Origin: Solen grandis
Taxonomy: Eukaryota; Mollusca; Bivalvia; Adapedonta; Solenidae
Direction: 5' to 3'
Assembly: GCA_021229015.1 (NCBI GenBank)
Contig: CM037791.1
Span: forward strand, 53,542,798 to 53,606,797
DNA: 64,000 nucleotides
Shown piece by piece: positions 23,541 through 34,790 of this stretch. Position numbers and translations under genes: made by a program. The notes under the pieces were generated by a model. That model saw nothing but the letters and a program-made list of their open reading frames with translations. It was not told the DNA's origin and did no database searches. Position 1 is the first letter of the stretch, and each line of letters starts with the position of its first letter.

Positions 23541-25267
23541 AACCCCGATACTTACCATCCGAATTGAGCTGAGCGCCAAAAAGTTTTTTTGTCTCGGAAA
23601 AAGAAAAATTTTTACCAAAAAATTAGGGGGAAAAAAAACCGAAAAGCGTTTTAAGCTCCCCCCCGGATTGTGATTTTAAGCAAAATCGCGACAGCATGTA
23701 TTTTTCCGAATACGAAAAGGGGGCATGAAAAACATTGAAAAAATGCTAGGGGGGCAATTATCTCGGTTTTTACGAAACCTAGGAAAGCCCGAAAACCAAC
23801 TCCCAAATTTTCCCTTTGGGGGAAACTTGCAAAAACGGTTAGGGCCCTGGATTCTAAAGATTCATTTTAGTAGTTGTAGTTTTACGGGGTATATTGAGCT
23901 CGGGCTTTGTAAATCGCCCCCCAAACAAAAAAACCAAAAAATTTTCCCCGGGTTTTTTAGAGCAGGGAAAATTCCTTTCCGTCAACGGCGGTGCAGCTGC
24001 TTACAAGCAAAAGTTTTTGAGGAAAATTAAAATTTAAAAAGGGGTTAACACAGACGCACAACCCCTGGGGGCCCCCCGAAAAGGGTAAGAAAAAAGGCAA
24101 AACGGGGCCCCTCTTGCGACAAAATCGCACAGGCCGAAAAAGCAACGGAAATGCGAAGGGGCAAAAAACTGTTAATGTCCCCGGGTCCCGCATTCCACCC
24201 CGGGGGCCCCCCGCGAACCCCTTTTTTTAAAAAACGGGGGAAAAATTTCCCAGTTTGCAAAATCACCGCATAGAATCAGGGGGCGCGGGGACCGGACGCA
24301 GAACAAAAAAAGGGGGGGAAAAGTACAGGGGACAAAAGGGGTTAAGGGGAGCAATTTTTAAATGTAGGAAAAAGGGTTTTTTGGAAAAAAACCCAAAAAA
24401 AAAAAACTCCCCCAAATTTGCCCCCTCTTTTGTGGGCTGGGAAAAGCGCGGGAATTGGTTCGTTTTGGGGGAAGGCCCAAATACAACAAAAAAGAACCCG
24501 AAAAAAAAATTTTATCAGAGAAAGAAAATAAAAAGGATACACGCCTTTGCAAAAACCAAAGCACCTAAAAAAAAAGACCCCCCCCCAAAGAGGGGGCAGG
24601 GGGTTTCAAAACACCAAAGAGAATTTGACTTGTGTATAAAAAAAAATTTGGCACTCAATTCGCCCGGATCCGTCCCTTTATCTGACCCCCTAAAAAAGTT
24701 TTGAGGGGGGGGGGATAAAGAAAAAATTTTCCGAAAGGGAGGAAAAAAATATTTAAAAAAACCTAAAAAATTTTGGGGAACAACAAATGTCATGCTTAAT
24801 GATGAGACTTTTCCACTTGTTTTTTTTCGTTAAAAAACGATGGAACTGGGGCGATATAAATACAGAAAATGATGTTAGATTAAATTTATTTTTGGTTAAT
24901 TTTTATCCCCAAAGGGGAAAAAGTGGGGAAAGGGAAAAAGTTTTTTTAGATTAATTACAAAAATTTTTTTTTGATTTTTTTTTTAACAATTTAGACAGTT
25001 AATTGATGTCATGGAAAAATTTTATGCACTGCATTGTTTACCCCTTTTTTTTAAAAAAAATGTTTTCTTTTTCGATTTTATAAAGGGAAACATTTTAAAA
25101 AAAAAAACCAGGGAGAGATGTAGTGAAAAAGGTTTGGTACATATTAATTTTCCTATAAAGCTTCGGGCTCGCATGGATCGGGGGGACCAAAAAACCCGGC
25201 CCCCCTTTTTTTTAGACAGACTTTTTAAAAAATTAGTTAAAAATAAAGACGTGTTTGTTACCTGAAA

Positions 25268-28200
25268 ACCCCCAATACCCCAAAATCAAATACTTTTCCC
25301 AATACTAACGAAACCCCCGGGGTTTTTAAATTTAATTTTTTAAATGAGACGTTTCTTCGGGTTTTAGAAAAAGGTCAAATTTAAAAACCTGGCGCTTTTA
25401 AACTGAAAAGTTTGCATTTCCCAAAAGGGGGGTATAATAAGAGGGAAATTTAACGTTAAAAAAACCCCCCTTGCGTAAACAAAGGGCAAGAAAAGATGAA
25501 ACACTATTTGTTTTAATAGATTTAAAAAATTTTCAAAACGCCACACTACTTCCCTATTTCTCATGCCCACAATTTTAAAATTTATTAAAAAACCATCAAA
25601 AAAGGAAGCAAATTTAAAAAAATTATTTATTACTTTATTTTTTTTCTACAAAAATTTGTTTTTCCCATCTATCTACGCCCTCAAACCCCCTTTTTCCCCC
25701 TTTACACCAAAAACTTTAGTGACTTCGGGGCCATTCATTTTTTTTTTTTATCATCCTTATCTTCTTCTTCTAAACTCTACTTTTTATTTTCTTTTTCTTT
25801 GGGCCCCAGTTTGTTTTTTTCTTGTCTTTTTTGGGGGCTGTTTCCCCATGCGTTATTGCTTTAATTTTTTTTTTTCTACCCAGGCGTTATTCCCCCCCTC
25901 GTTTGCTTTTTTCGCCAAAATACCAAAAGTTTTTAAAAAAATAAGGGGGACCTCCCAAAAAAAAAAAAACCCCCAAATTTCCAAGACCTGTGGTTTCAAA
26001 ATAGAAGAATTATTCCTTTTTACCCCAAGCAAAAGGGGTTTTTGAAAAGGTTTTTGGGATTTTAAAAAAAAATTTTCCGGGGATCTTTTGCAGGAACCCC
26101 GAAGGGGAGAATTGATGGTTTTTTAGGGTTACAGAGACACCCCCCTTCTTACTCATTCCCCCTTTTAAAAACTTTTAGGAGAAAAAAAAAATGGGGGGTT
26201 TCCCAAAAGTTCCCAAATTTAATTTTTCCTTTCTTCAAGATTTTTAAAATATGGGTAACAAAACCGAAATGAAAGACTACCAGAAAAAAACAAACTATTC
26301 ACCCCATTTTTACTCCGGCAACTATGTTGGCCCCAAAAAGACAAAAAAAAAAAAATTAAACCCCCTTTGGGGCCCTCCCCCCTACACCGTAATTTTGTTT
26401 TTAGTTCTTTTAATTTTTTTTTTTTTCCCTTTCTATTGAAAGAAAAATTTGTGTACGAAACCCCTTTTTACCAAAAATTTTGGGGGAAAAATTTTCTCAC
26501 TGAATTTTTTCTGGCCCATCTTCCCCTAAGTAAATTCGTCGTTAAAATGGTTAATATGTAAGTATTATATTTTACTGGGTTTGTTAAAAATTTTTTTTTG
26601 CATCCCCCTTAAAGAATTTGCCTCGTTTTTGTAGAAATTTCGAAGACAGACTTGTTACTTTGGTTTTATCTTGAAATTTGATAATCCTAAGATTTTATTT
26701 TTTTAATGGCATTTCATTTACACCTTTTCGGCATAAAAAATATGGGGACAAAATACGCCATTGGGCCGCGGATTTGTAGTATACTTAAAAAAAGACCCAA
26801 GTTTAGTAGTATAATTAAATCGTTTTTTTTTTTTATCAAAAAAATACCTGAGAATTTTTTAAAAAATTTTTACGGCGAATTAAATCAGGGTTGATTGCTG
26901 TATTCCCCCTTTAAAGTAAAGGGGCTTGGTTTTCCTATGTTCAATACTCACTCCCCCTGTTTACCAAAACCAATTTTTCAAAAAATGGAATTTTATCACA
27001 GTGAATGCAAAAGCCATTCCCACAAAATCATTTTTTTTTTTTTTTTTTTTTTTTTGTCCCATTTAAACGGGGAAACTTTTAGAGAGGGGAGCAAAAACAA
27101 GGGGAGAAAATTGATAAAAAAAAAACCCACCTACCAAAGGAACCTAAGATTAAATGATTTTTTCTTAAATTAAGATAAATTCCCCGTTTTAAAGATTTTG
27201 TCTTAAAATTTAAAGACCAAAAATTCCCCGTTAATCCAGTATTAAGCAGCTAATCAATAAGGGGCCCTATTCTTAGCATGTTTAAATTTTAAGTGCGTAT
27301 TGTTGTTGTTTTTTTAGTTATTTTTGTAATGGGGTTAATTTTGTTAACTTTTGTCAGATACAAAAAATTGTTGTTGTTGTGGTGTGTGTGTTGTTGTGTG
27401 TGTTTTCTTTTTTTTTTAACCCCTTTAATGGTTTGTTTTTTGTTTACCAAGTTAAAGGGTGCTTAGATTTTTCTTTTTTTTTTTAAAAGGTTAAATTTTC
27501 CCTTATTTTTTTGGGGGGCAAAAAATTTTTTAATGTTTTCAACCCCAATTTTTTTAATCAAGTTAGGGTGGAATGTGATATTATTATAAAAATTTTATGT
27601 GATAATCCCCGGGACCCCCCCCCCCCCCCCAAAGAAAAAAGCAAAAAAAAGTTTTGAAAAAATCGGGTTCTTTCTATCGCGTTTTTGTTCCAAAGGGCCC
27701 CCTTTAAAATTGATTGGCCCCTTAAAAAAGTAGCTCCGTGGGCATCTTTTGTCCCCAGGGGCGTGCCAACGGTTTTTTTTTACCCTAACGTTTTCATTTG
27801 GAATTATTTTTTTAAAGTTTACAAATTAAAAAATTTTAAATTCCCCTTTTGTCTCGATAATTTAGGTACGCTTTCAAGGTCGGGTTAAAAAAAAAAAAAT
27901 TTTAAGCAAAAATTTCAAACGCATGCAAAAGGGTTTCCGTTTTTGGTTTTTTTTTTTTTTTCGAAAAAAAAAAAAAAAACGAAAAATATTGAAAAAAATG
28001 AACAAAAACCAAAACCCTGCGTCCCCCGGGGTTTAACTCCTAATACCCCCCATAGATCGCCCCCAAACTTTTTCCCCACCGAGTGTGTTTAAAAAAATGA
28101 AATGAAGTGCTGTTGTAGGTCTAGCGTTTTTTTAAAAGGGAAAAAAAACATTGAAAAATACATAAGCAACGTATGACCCAAAACAAAAACAGGGGCCCCT

Positions 28201-28699
28201 TTTCAGACATGGCATGGGCCCTGGCCCCTTTTCTGTGACATCCTAGAATGAAATCTGCAATATAAATACAAATTTTAAAAAACACGAGCTGGGGGTTTTT
28301 TAAAAACTTTTAAATTTTTCCCCTCTTAAGTTCAGCACGCAGTGTGGTTTTCAAGTCATTATTTTTGACGTGCAGGCCCTTTTTATGCATTACAAACAAT
28401 GTGAAGTGAATAATACAAAATGCCCTTTTAAAATAAAGGCACTAGCCTCCCTATTGATAAATCACTACATCATCCGATTAAATAAACTACAATCATTAAA
28501 TTATAAACAACTTTTCCCCTTTATCTTAAAAAAACTTTAAATGCGGTGAAAAACCCCTTTGCTTGGAGTAATGGGCTATTTTCCCGAAAACTTTAAAATT
28601 TGCATTATCTATAAAATCCCTACCCATGGCATAAATTTAAGATGGATACAAAAACCCGGGTCCCGGAGTTCAAGTTAGGGGGATTGGGCTATATTAAAA
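25268..28699. other. Low-quality sequence, nothing recognised
   Basis: Homopolymer-rich sequence with (TTG)/(TG) runs near 27300-27400, a C run at about 27615 and a T run at about 27030. The open frames (F/K/P-rich) have no family resemblance. Confidence 0.6.
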
Positions 28700-30645
28700 C
28701 AAGAGGGCCAAGATGACCCCCTGTCGCTCACCTGAGTAAGATTATTTTCATGATGACATAAAATGGCATCTAAAGTGTTTTTTTACATTTGGCTAAATGA
28801 CGTAGATTTTGATCCGATCCTACCTGAATCGCACTCAACTGGGAATTCATGCCATCTTCTTATCAATTTAATGAAGACTGGTACAAAAAGAAGGCCCTAG
28901 AGTGTTCACAAGATTTTTCAAAAATTTGCCCTGGGACCTATTTTTTGACCCCTGGGGCCCCAGTTTTGAATTAATTCGAGATTTGATTAAAAAACATTTG
29001 CCAAGTAACATGGGGGTAGGCCAAACAGTGACCTCAAGAGTGTTAAAAGGGTTTTTCTAAGATTGACCTGGGAGACCTAGTTTTTGACCCCACTACCCAA
29101 TTTCAAACTCATCAAAGTATATGAGAAAAACCCCTGAGCAAATTTTAAAAAGATGGAACGAAACTGTGGCCTATAGAGTGCTCACAAGGTTTTTCTATGA
29201 TTTGACCTAGGATAGTTTTTGCCCCCACGTGACCAATTTTCAAATCATTAAGATATCATGTAGACAAACTCCTGAAAAAAATTGATGAAGATTTTGAAAA
29301 ACTGGGCCTTAGTGTGTTCAAAAGGGTTTTTCTAAGTTTGACCGGGTAACCTAGGTTTTGATTTTTAATGACCCGTTTTTGAATACCCTGTAGACAAATA
29401 ACTGCCAAAATTCATGAAATTTGGTCAAAATGTGGCCTCAAGTGTCACAAGGTTTTAAAACTAAGATTTTACTGGTAACTATTTTTTAGCCCCCACTGAC
29501 CCAATTTAAAATACCCGAGGTATCAGTAGCCCCAAACCCTGATAAAGTTTATGAAGTTTTGGCCCAAAAAATGGGGCCCTTAGGAGTTCAAAAGGCTTTT
29601 TAAGATTTTCTAAGATTTGACCTAGTGACCTATTTTTTTGCCCCAACATGACCCAATTTCAAACTCATCTGTTTACATAAAAATGAACATTGTGACAAAG
29701 TTTCATAAAGACTGGGCCAAAAAAGGGGCTTCAATATGTTCAAAGGTTTTACTAAGATTTGACCTGGTGCCCTTTTTTTGACCCCACAGACCCTTTTCCG
29801 AAATCTTCAAAATATAAGTGAAAAACATCCGAGAAATTTTAGAATTTGGGGGCTAAAATGGGCTTTTAAAATGCTCACAAGGTTTTTATTGATTTGATGG
29901 TGCCCTGGGTTTTGCCCCAAGTACCCATTTTTAAACCTTCAAGATACCATAAGGCAAAAAAACTGCTAAATTAATGAGGATTGGGCTAAAACTGTGGCCT
30001 CAAAGTGTTACGGGGTTTTTCAAATTTGAACGGGTGACCTAGTTTTTGACCCCAGTGACCCAATTTCGGACTCACCAAGAATATGTGAAAATTCCTGGCC
30101 AAATGTTATGAAGTTTTGGGTTTAAAACCGTGGCCTCTAGTGTGTTCACAGGTTTTTTCTAAAGTTGACAAGGGACCAGTTTTTGCTTAAGTGACCCTTT
30201 TAAAACCATCAAGATATCAGTAGACAAAAACCGCCCAAATCTAATGAAGTTTGGGCCCAAATCGTGGCTTTAGAGAAACCAAAGGTTTTTCAAAGATTTG
30301 CCCTTTAAAAACCCTTTTTTTGCCCCCACGTGACCCAATTTAAAACCACCCAAAGTATCATGTACAATTAACTGACAAATTTTTCATAAAGATTTGGCCA
30401 AAACTTGGCTTCTAGAGTGTTTAAAAGGGCTTTCCTAAATTTGCCCCGGTGACCTAGTTTTTGACCCCACTGACCCAATTTCAAAAAACCAAGAATCGGT
30501 AGACAAACACCCGACCAAGTTTCATGAAGACTGGGTCAAAATGGGCCTCTAGAGTATTCACAAGCAATTTTTTGACGACGGACGAGAAAGACGGAAAAAA
30601 AAGCGGTCACAAAAGCTCACCTGGAAAAGTGTAGGTAGCAAAAAA
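28700..30645 (+). repeat. Tandem-core repeat element, copy 2 (about 145-bp unit, about 12 units)
   Basis: Same leader, core and tail as the copy at 17.6-19.3 kb and in the same orientation. It starts 'caagagggccaagatgaccc' with 'gtcgctcacctgagtaag', carries about twelve units, and ends with 'acaagcaattttttgacg', a GACGGACGAGAAAGACGG-like tail and 'aaagctcacctgg'. The unit number differs from copy 1, and no intact coding sequence lies inside, so it appears non-autonomous. Confidence 0.75.
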
Positions 30646-31446
30646 AGAGCAGTGAAAATCAAGTGGCTTTCCGCTTGGAAAAACCCTGAGAAGGATGAAG
30701 TTTCGGTGGTTTTTGGGGGCCCGGATCTCCCCTGTGACTTTTTTAAAATTCAAAGCTGTGAAATTGCATTCTTGGTTTTTTTTGGGGGTTGTGTGTCTAA
30801 TTATGTATATTTGGGGAATTTTAAAGGGGACGCGCGCTGAGTGGGGCCAGTGGGTTGGTTTCCTTCATGATGTTCTAACACATTTTGTGCTAAAACGTTA
30901 AAATATGGTGGGAGGCATTATTTCATGTAGTAAATAACCCCCCTCTCTCTCTCTCTCTAACCCCAAACATACAAAGGTCACCTTTGTATTCTGCATTTTT
31001 CAATACAAAGCGTTTATTGTATAGGAAAGGATAACCCGACAGAGAAAGAGAGAGAAAACAGAGAGAGGCGATAGGGGGGAAAAAAGAGAAAGAAAAAGAG
31101 CCAAACATTTTTTTTTGTTTTCTATTGATAAAAACATTTAAATTTGAAGATATTCCCAATGGTACCAACTTTCAGGGTTCAGGACAGAGGCGAAACTTTA
31201 CAATACATATTAAAAGTAAAACCAAAACAAAAGGGGGGCTGCATTAAGTTACTTTGTCACGAATTTTTATTTTAAACATGTACAAGGGTGCTGCTGAATA
31301 AAAATAACTTATTATCTTTAACATTTGGAATATCCAATAAAAAGGTGTATGAGTTTGTATCTGCCGCTTAAGATGCAGTTATTTTAAAGTGTTGTCCTAC
31401 TTTAAATCAGATGTGTCACTGACAGACGTATTGCATCAAGGGCATT

Positions 31447-32297
31447 ATGGAGGAAAGGCGTTTTTTGTTGACGTCGAATTACTTGGACAAAGAGGGAAAA
31501 CCTGCACAGTATACTCAAAGTAATCATACAGGCGGAGAATCCGAGAAATCATATGCGAACAAGACTGAGAACACTGACAGTGTTACAGATGAGGAAAAAC
31601 AGCCAGAACGTATAGGAATAAAACCAAGACTGAGATACAAGTACCTGGTTCTTTCAAAGTGACGGTAATATTCGCGTCTATGCTTTGTAATCTTCTATCA
31701 ATGGGATTTTCATATTCACTAAGTGTTTTATATGCAGAACTCGTCCGAACATTTCAAGAAGATCGGTCGATCGTTGTCCTCAACCAAAGTCTTTTTGAAG
31801 CATTTCTAGCTGTCGGGGGCACTCTATGGACCACACCAGTTTCCAAATTTGGATACGGGAAATGTGTTGTGATTGGCTCAATAATCGGTTGTATTGCAAC
31901 GTCTGCGTGTTCTTTCGCAACCAATATTTTAACAATCATAATTCTTGTAGGTTTCATTTCGGGGGCTTCCTGGTATTGTTTATTGTGCGCCGTATTTAGT
32001 AGCTGGTGAACTCTTTAAAAAAAACAAAACTGTTGCGATTGGTTTGTGTCTGTTGGGGCAAGTCTTGGACAATTTTCAATGTCATATTTGCTGGAATACT
32101 TGATAGAGAGATACGCTTGGAATGGGGCGCTTCTTATAATGGGGGCAATTTGCTTAAACGGCATACCTTGTGGAATGTTGATGACAATTGCGGAAGATAT
32201 TCAAATATCAGGATTGCCACAAGAATTGCGAAAATTGCCAGACAAATCTAAACAAACGTTATTCAAGAAAAAACTGTTCTGGCAACCGCAGTTTCTG
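31447..32297 (+). pseudogene. Intronless monocarboxylate-transporter-like copy 3, cut by scaffold gap
   Basis: This is the best preserved of the three intronless copies. From ATG 31447 a hydrophilic N-terminus of about 70 residues leads into TM1 (CNLLSMGFSYSLSVLYAEL). TM2-3 follow (FLAVGGTLWTTPVSKFGYG, CVVIGSIIGCIATSACSF), then TM4 (TIIILVGFISGAS), TM5 (SVGASLGQFSMSYLLEYL) and TM6 (WNGALLIMGAICLN), and then the start of the central loop. The frame shifts by one base at about 31655 and again at about 31970, where copy 1 has an extra base. The second half falls in the gap at 32298 and does not resume afterwards. If the shifts are assembly errors this could be a working intronless SLC16-family gene. 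As written it is broken. Confidence 0.75.
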
Positions 32298-32397
32298 NNN
32301 NNNNNNNNNNNNNNNNNNNNNNNNNNNNNNNNNNNNNNNNNNNNNNNNNNNNNNNNNNNNNNNNNNNNNNNNNNNNNNNNNNNNNNNNNNNNNNNNN
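32298..32397. other. Scaffold gap, 100 N
   Basis: Exactly 100 N. It interrupts transporter-like copy 3 at the central loop. Confidence 0.98.
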
Positions 32398-32859
32398 ATG
32401 CATAGCTTTTATAAACCCTAAGTACCTGTACAATTCAGAGATCGAAGATCATAAAATAAGGCTTCGAATTGTCAGATATGTTTTCTGACTGGGTATAATT
32501 GGCTTGTATTGGATTATGTATTTTATTGTGAACCAACATCCTGCACAGATGTTGATTTAGTTTAATGGTTTCATAATATCTCTACATAACCCAAACATAT
32601 GCCTTGCGGTGTTTTTTGCATTCCCACATACACTCGTGCTCTAGTAAACTTATTTCTATTTTATAGTTTAGCTGATAACAGTGGGTGAAAACATTCTTTG
32701 ATATTAGAACGTTTTTACGCTTACCAACAGCACCAGTTACAGAACAAGGCTTTTTCAGTAAAGCAAGCAATACTGTCAGGAGTTCCCACCGGTGAAACCC
32801 CCCATGAAGAATTTGTGCAGGATAAAAAATGGAAATGTGTCATGAGCACCGACTGTACA

Positions 32860-33705
32860 AACCTTTCAAGTGTGTATATGGTTGATAAGCGCAAAACAAC
32901 TTAAGTTGTTTTAGGACAAAACATTTCTGTAAAGTTTCATGGAAATCCAAACATATACATATGGAAGCATATAGAGCGGACATGAATTTTGAAGCCTATG
33001 TATGAACAATAAAGATAATTTCTAGCAACTCCTGTGACCTTGACCTTACAAGAGAGCATATGGGTGTTGCATATATTCTTGTAATGACACTTTTGTAAAG
33101 TTTCGTAAAAATCCAAACATATGGATGGGAGTTACAGAGTGGACATGTACATATAGCCTACAAATACTAAAGAGAATTTCTAACAACACCGTTAACCTTG
33201 ACCTTTTAAGTGTACATAGGATTGATGCGCACGACACACCTTTGTGTTATGATAAACACTTCTGCAAACTTTTTTTTATAAAAATCCACCCATAGATATT
33301 AAAATTACAGAGCGGACACAAAGATGTAGCCTATAATTACCATAGAGAATGTCTAACAACTCCAGTGACCTTAACCTTTCAAGGACACATATGGTTGATG
33401 CGCGCGACACTCCTTTGTGAAAGTTATGAAGCGGGCACGAAGATGTAGCCTTTGAACATCAAAGACAAAGAGAATTTCAAACAACTCCCGTGACTTTGAC
33501 GTTTCAAGGGTGCATACAAGTTGATGCGCGCGACATATCTTTGGGTTATGAGGAATACTTCTGCCACGTTTTATTGAAATCCATCCATTATTGTCCAAGT
33601 TATGAGTTGGACACGAAAGCGAGACGGACTGACGGAATTACGGACGGACAGACTGATGGACAGAAGGACGCGTGCAAACCTATAGTCCCTAACCGGTGAA
33701 ACTAA
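32860..33705. repeat. Tandem repeat, about 170-180-bp unit, with GACGGAC tail
   Basis: Four to five diverged units share 'cttttgtaaagtttc', 'aaaatccaaacatatg', 'ttacagagcggacac', 'gaagatgtagcct', 'aaagagaatttctaacaac' and 'tgaccttgaccttt'. The right end is a 'gagacggactgacggaatta' block followed by GGACAGA repeats, the usual tail of this class of mollusc repeat. It lies in the region immediately downstream of the phospholipase exons. Confidence 0.75.
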
Positions 33706-33827
33706 TAATACGCTATGAGGATATGAAATATTTTTTGGCCTCGGGCAACATTTCAGATGTCATCCCCTCCACCTCGGGACAACAATATTTACTGTTACAC
33801 AAATTGCAATGTAAATATAATGCTTAC

Positions 33828-34247
33828 TGATCAATAGCATCCACCGGCGTTCCACTGCCCCTGTACCCGCACCAGTTTCCATAGCCGTTGAAAGCGATGG
33901 GATTGTATCCAGTGTTGTGCAGAATTAAGTAAATAAACTGAAGGGTGTTTCTCTTCAGTCGCAAGGATCTTCCTGTGAATAAAAAGATACCTCAGCTTTA
34001 ATATTTTGTGACCACCCCAGGTCAAAAAACGGCTGTAGTGAGGCAAGAACCAATACCTATTCTCAGAAAGTGTATATTTCCTCAAATGTGCCGATATGCA
34101 ATATACTATATAAATAGTAAAACCTGTATATTTGTAGTGATTCTTTGTATCTGTATAAGCTTTTGACAATGTTAAGGAGAACAAAACACAGTAATGATTG
34201 TTAAATACCGGTATCAACTATCAAAAGAAAGAATAAAGAAAGTAAGA

Positions 34248-34285
<38 letters not shown>

Positions 34286-34357
34286 TCATGATAAATATGT
34301 ACCTTCTGAAAGAGTCAATAAGAGCAGGAACACTACATACGTCTTGATCGTCATCAT
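33828..34357 (-). CDS. Secreted phospholipase A2, first two exons
   Basis: Exon 1 (34357-34303) encodes 18 residues forming a signal peptide (MMTIKTYVVFLLLLTLSE) and ends with donor G/gtacat in phase 1. Exon 2 (33972-33828) follows a TTCACAG acceptor, joins in frame, and ends at donor CA/gtaagc in phase 2. The joined peptide has a dibasic LKR just before the mature-like NTLQFIYLI, then the sPLA2 calcium loop YGNWCGYRGSGTPVDAID. That matches the family pattern YG--CG-GGSGTPVD-LD, where backbone carbonyls of the loop bind Ca2+ for hydrolysis of the sn-2 ester of phospholipids. One of the loop glycines is Arg here (CGYRG), unusual for a position that contributes a carbonyl. The catalytic CC--HD-CY exon should lie at lower coordinates but was not found before the repeat array and scaffold gap. 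Likely a secreted enzyme or enzyme-like protein; the exon calls are strong. Confidence 0.8.
34248..34285. repeat. (GATA)n microsatellite
   Basis: About nine GATA units in the first intron of the phospholipase A2 gene. Confidence 0.95.
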
Positions 34358-34677
34358 CTTTATACAGAACAGAACATATACTTTATTTAGATTTAAGCAT
34401 GAACAGCCTATGGTGATATACATAGGTATATATATATATATGCATATATGTCATCAAAACAACAAAGGCCTTATCGAAAAAAATCAATCTCGTGAAATTG
34501 CCTCAGAAAGGACGAAATGTATAGCTGTAATTCAAACTTTTGCCGATTGAATCAACACAGATTTCTTATTTGAGTAAAGTAAAAAATCTCTCCATGCAAG
34601 GGTCCAATGCAAAGGAGCGATACATAGAAAGGGATGAGTAAAATAACAACGGGCTAGTTTCACCCCCGTCATATTTT

Positions 34678-34790
34678 ACCCTATCAACATACATTATTTT
34701 CCTATCAACATATGCTATTTTCCTATCAACTAATATCATTTTCTATATTATTTTCCTTCCAACATATACTATTTTCCTGTCACAGTTCTC
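34678..34790. repeat. Minisatellite, about 24-bp unit
   Basis: Four to five copies of a unit like CCTATCAACATATACTATTT, with one copy degenerated to 'ctatattattttccttccaa'. Confidence 0.75.

Larger units (their letters stand above)
20638..25267 (+). mobile_element. Ty3/Gypsy-type LTR retrotransposon, eroded
   Basis: Two related stretches about 4.48 kb apart read as LTRs: 20638-20784 and 25120-25267. Both have a GTAG-GAAAA start, then 'ggggggacc', 'agac', and a shared 'acctgaaa' end. Just after the left one, 'tggcgcgaggataag' near 20799 is a possible tRNA primer-binding site. Between them, in order on the plus strand, are a gag zinc knuckle, Gypsy reverse transcriptase and RNase H blocks, and a possible integrase start. 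The outer LTR limits are not resolved because homopolymers are unreliable here. Confidence 0.6.
13900..31250. other. Zone of abnormal, homopolymer-inflated sequence
   Basis: From roughly 13.9 kb the texture changes to dense runs of A, T, G and C (AAAATTTT, GGGGCCCC), with translated frames made mostly of K, F, P and G. Recognisable repeats and a retroelement inside the zone keep their order but have runs lengthened or merged. Normal texture returns near 31.2 kb. This is best read as poorly corrected consensus from few noisy reads. Reading frames in the zone should not be taken at face value. Confidence 0.7.

Noticed and set aside
19357..27888. Many K/F/P/G-rich frames of 60-160 codons
   Set aside because: They follow homopolymer runs in the low-quality zone and lack family resemblance, apart from the Gypsy fragments listed.
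33831..34217. 128-codon minus-strand frame
   Set aside because: It overlaps the phospholipase A2 exon in the wrong frame and runs through the intron; the splice-supported frame gives the recognisable protein.
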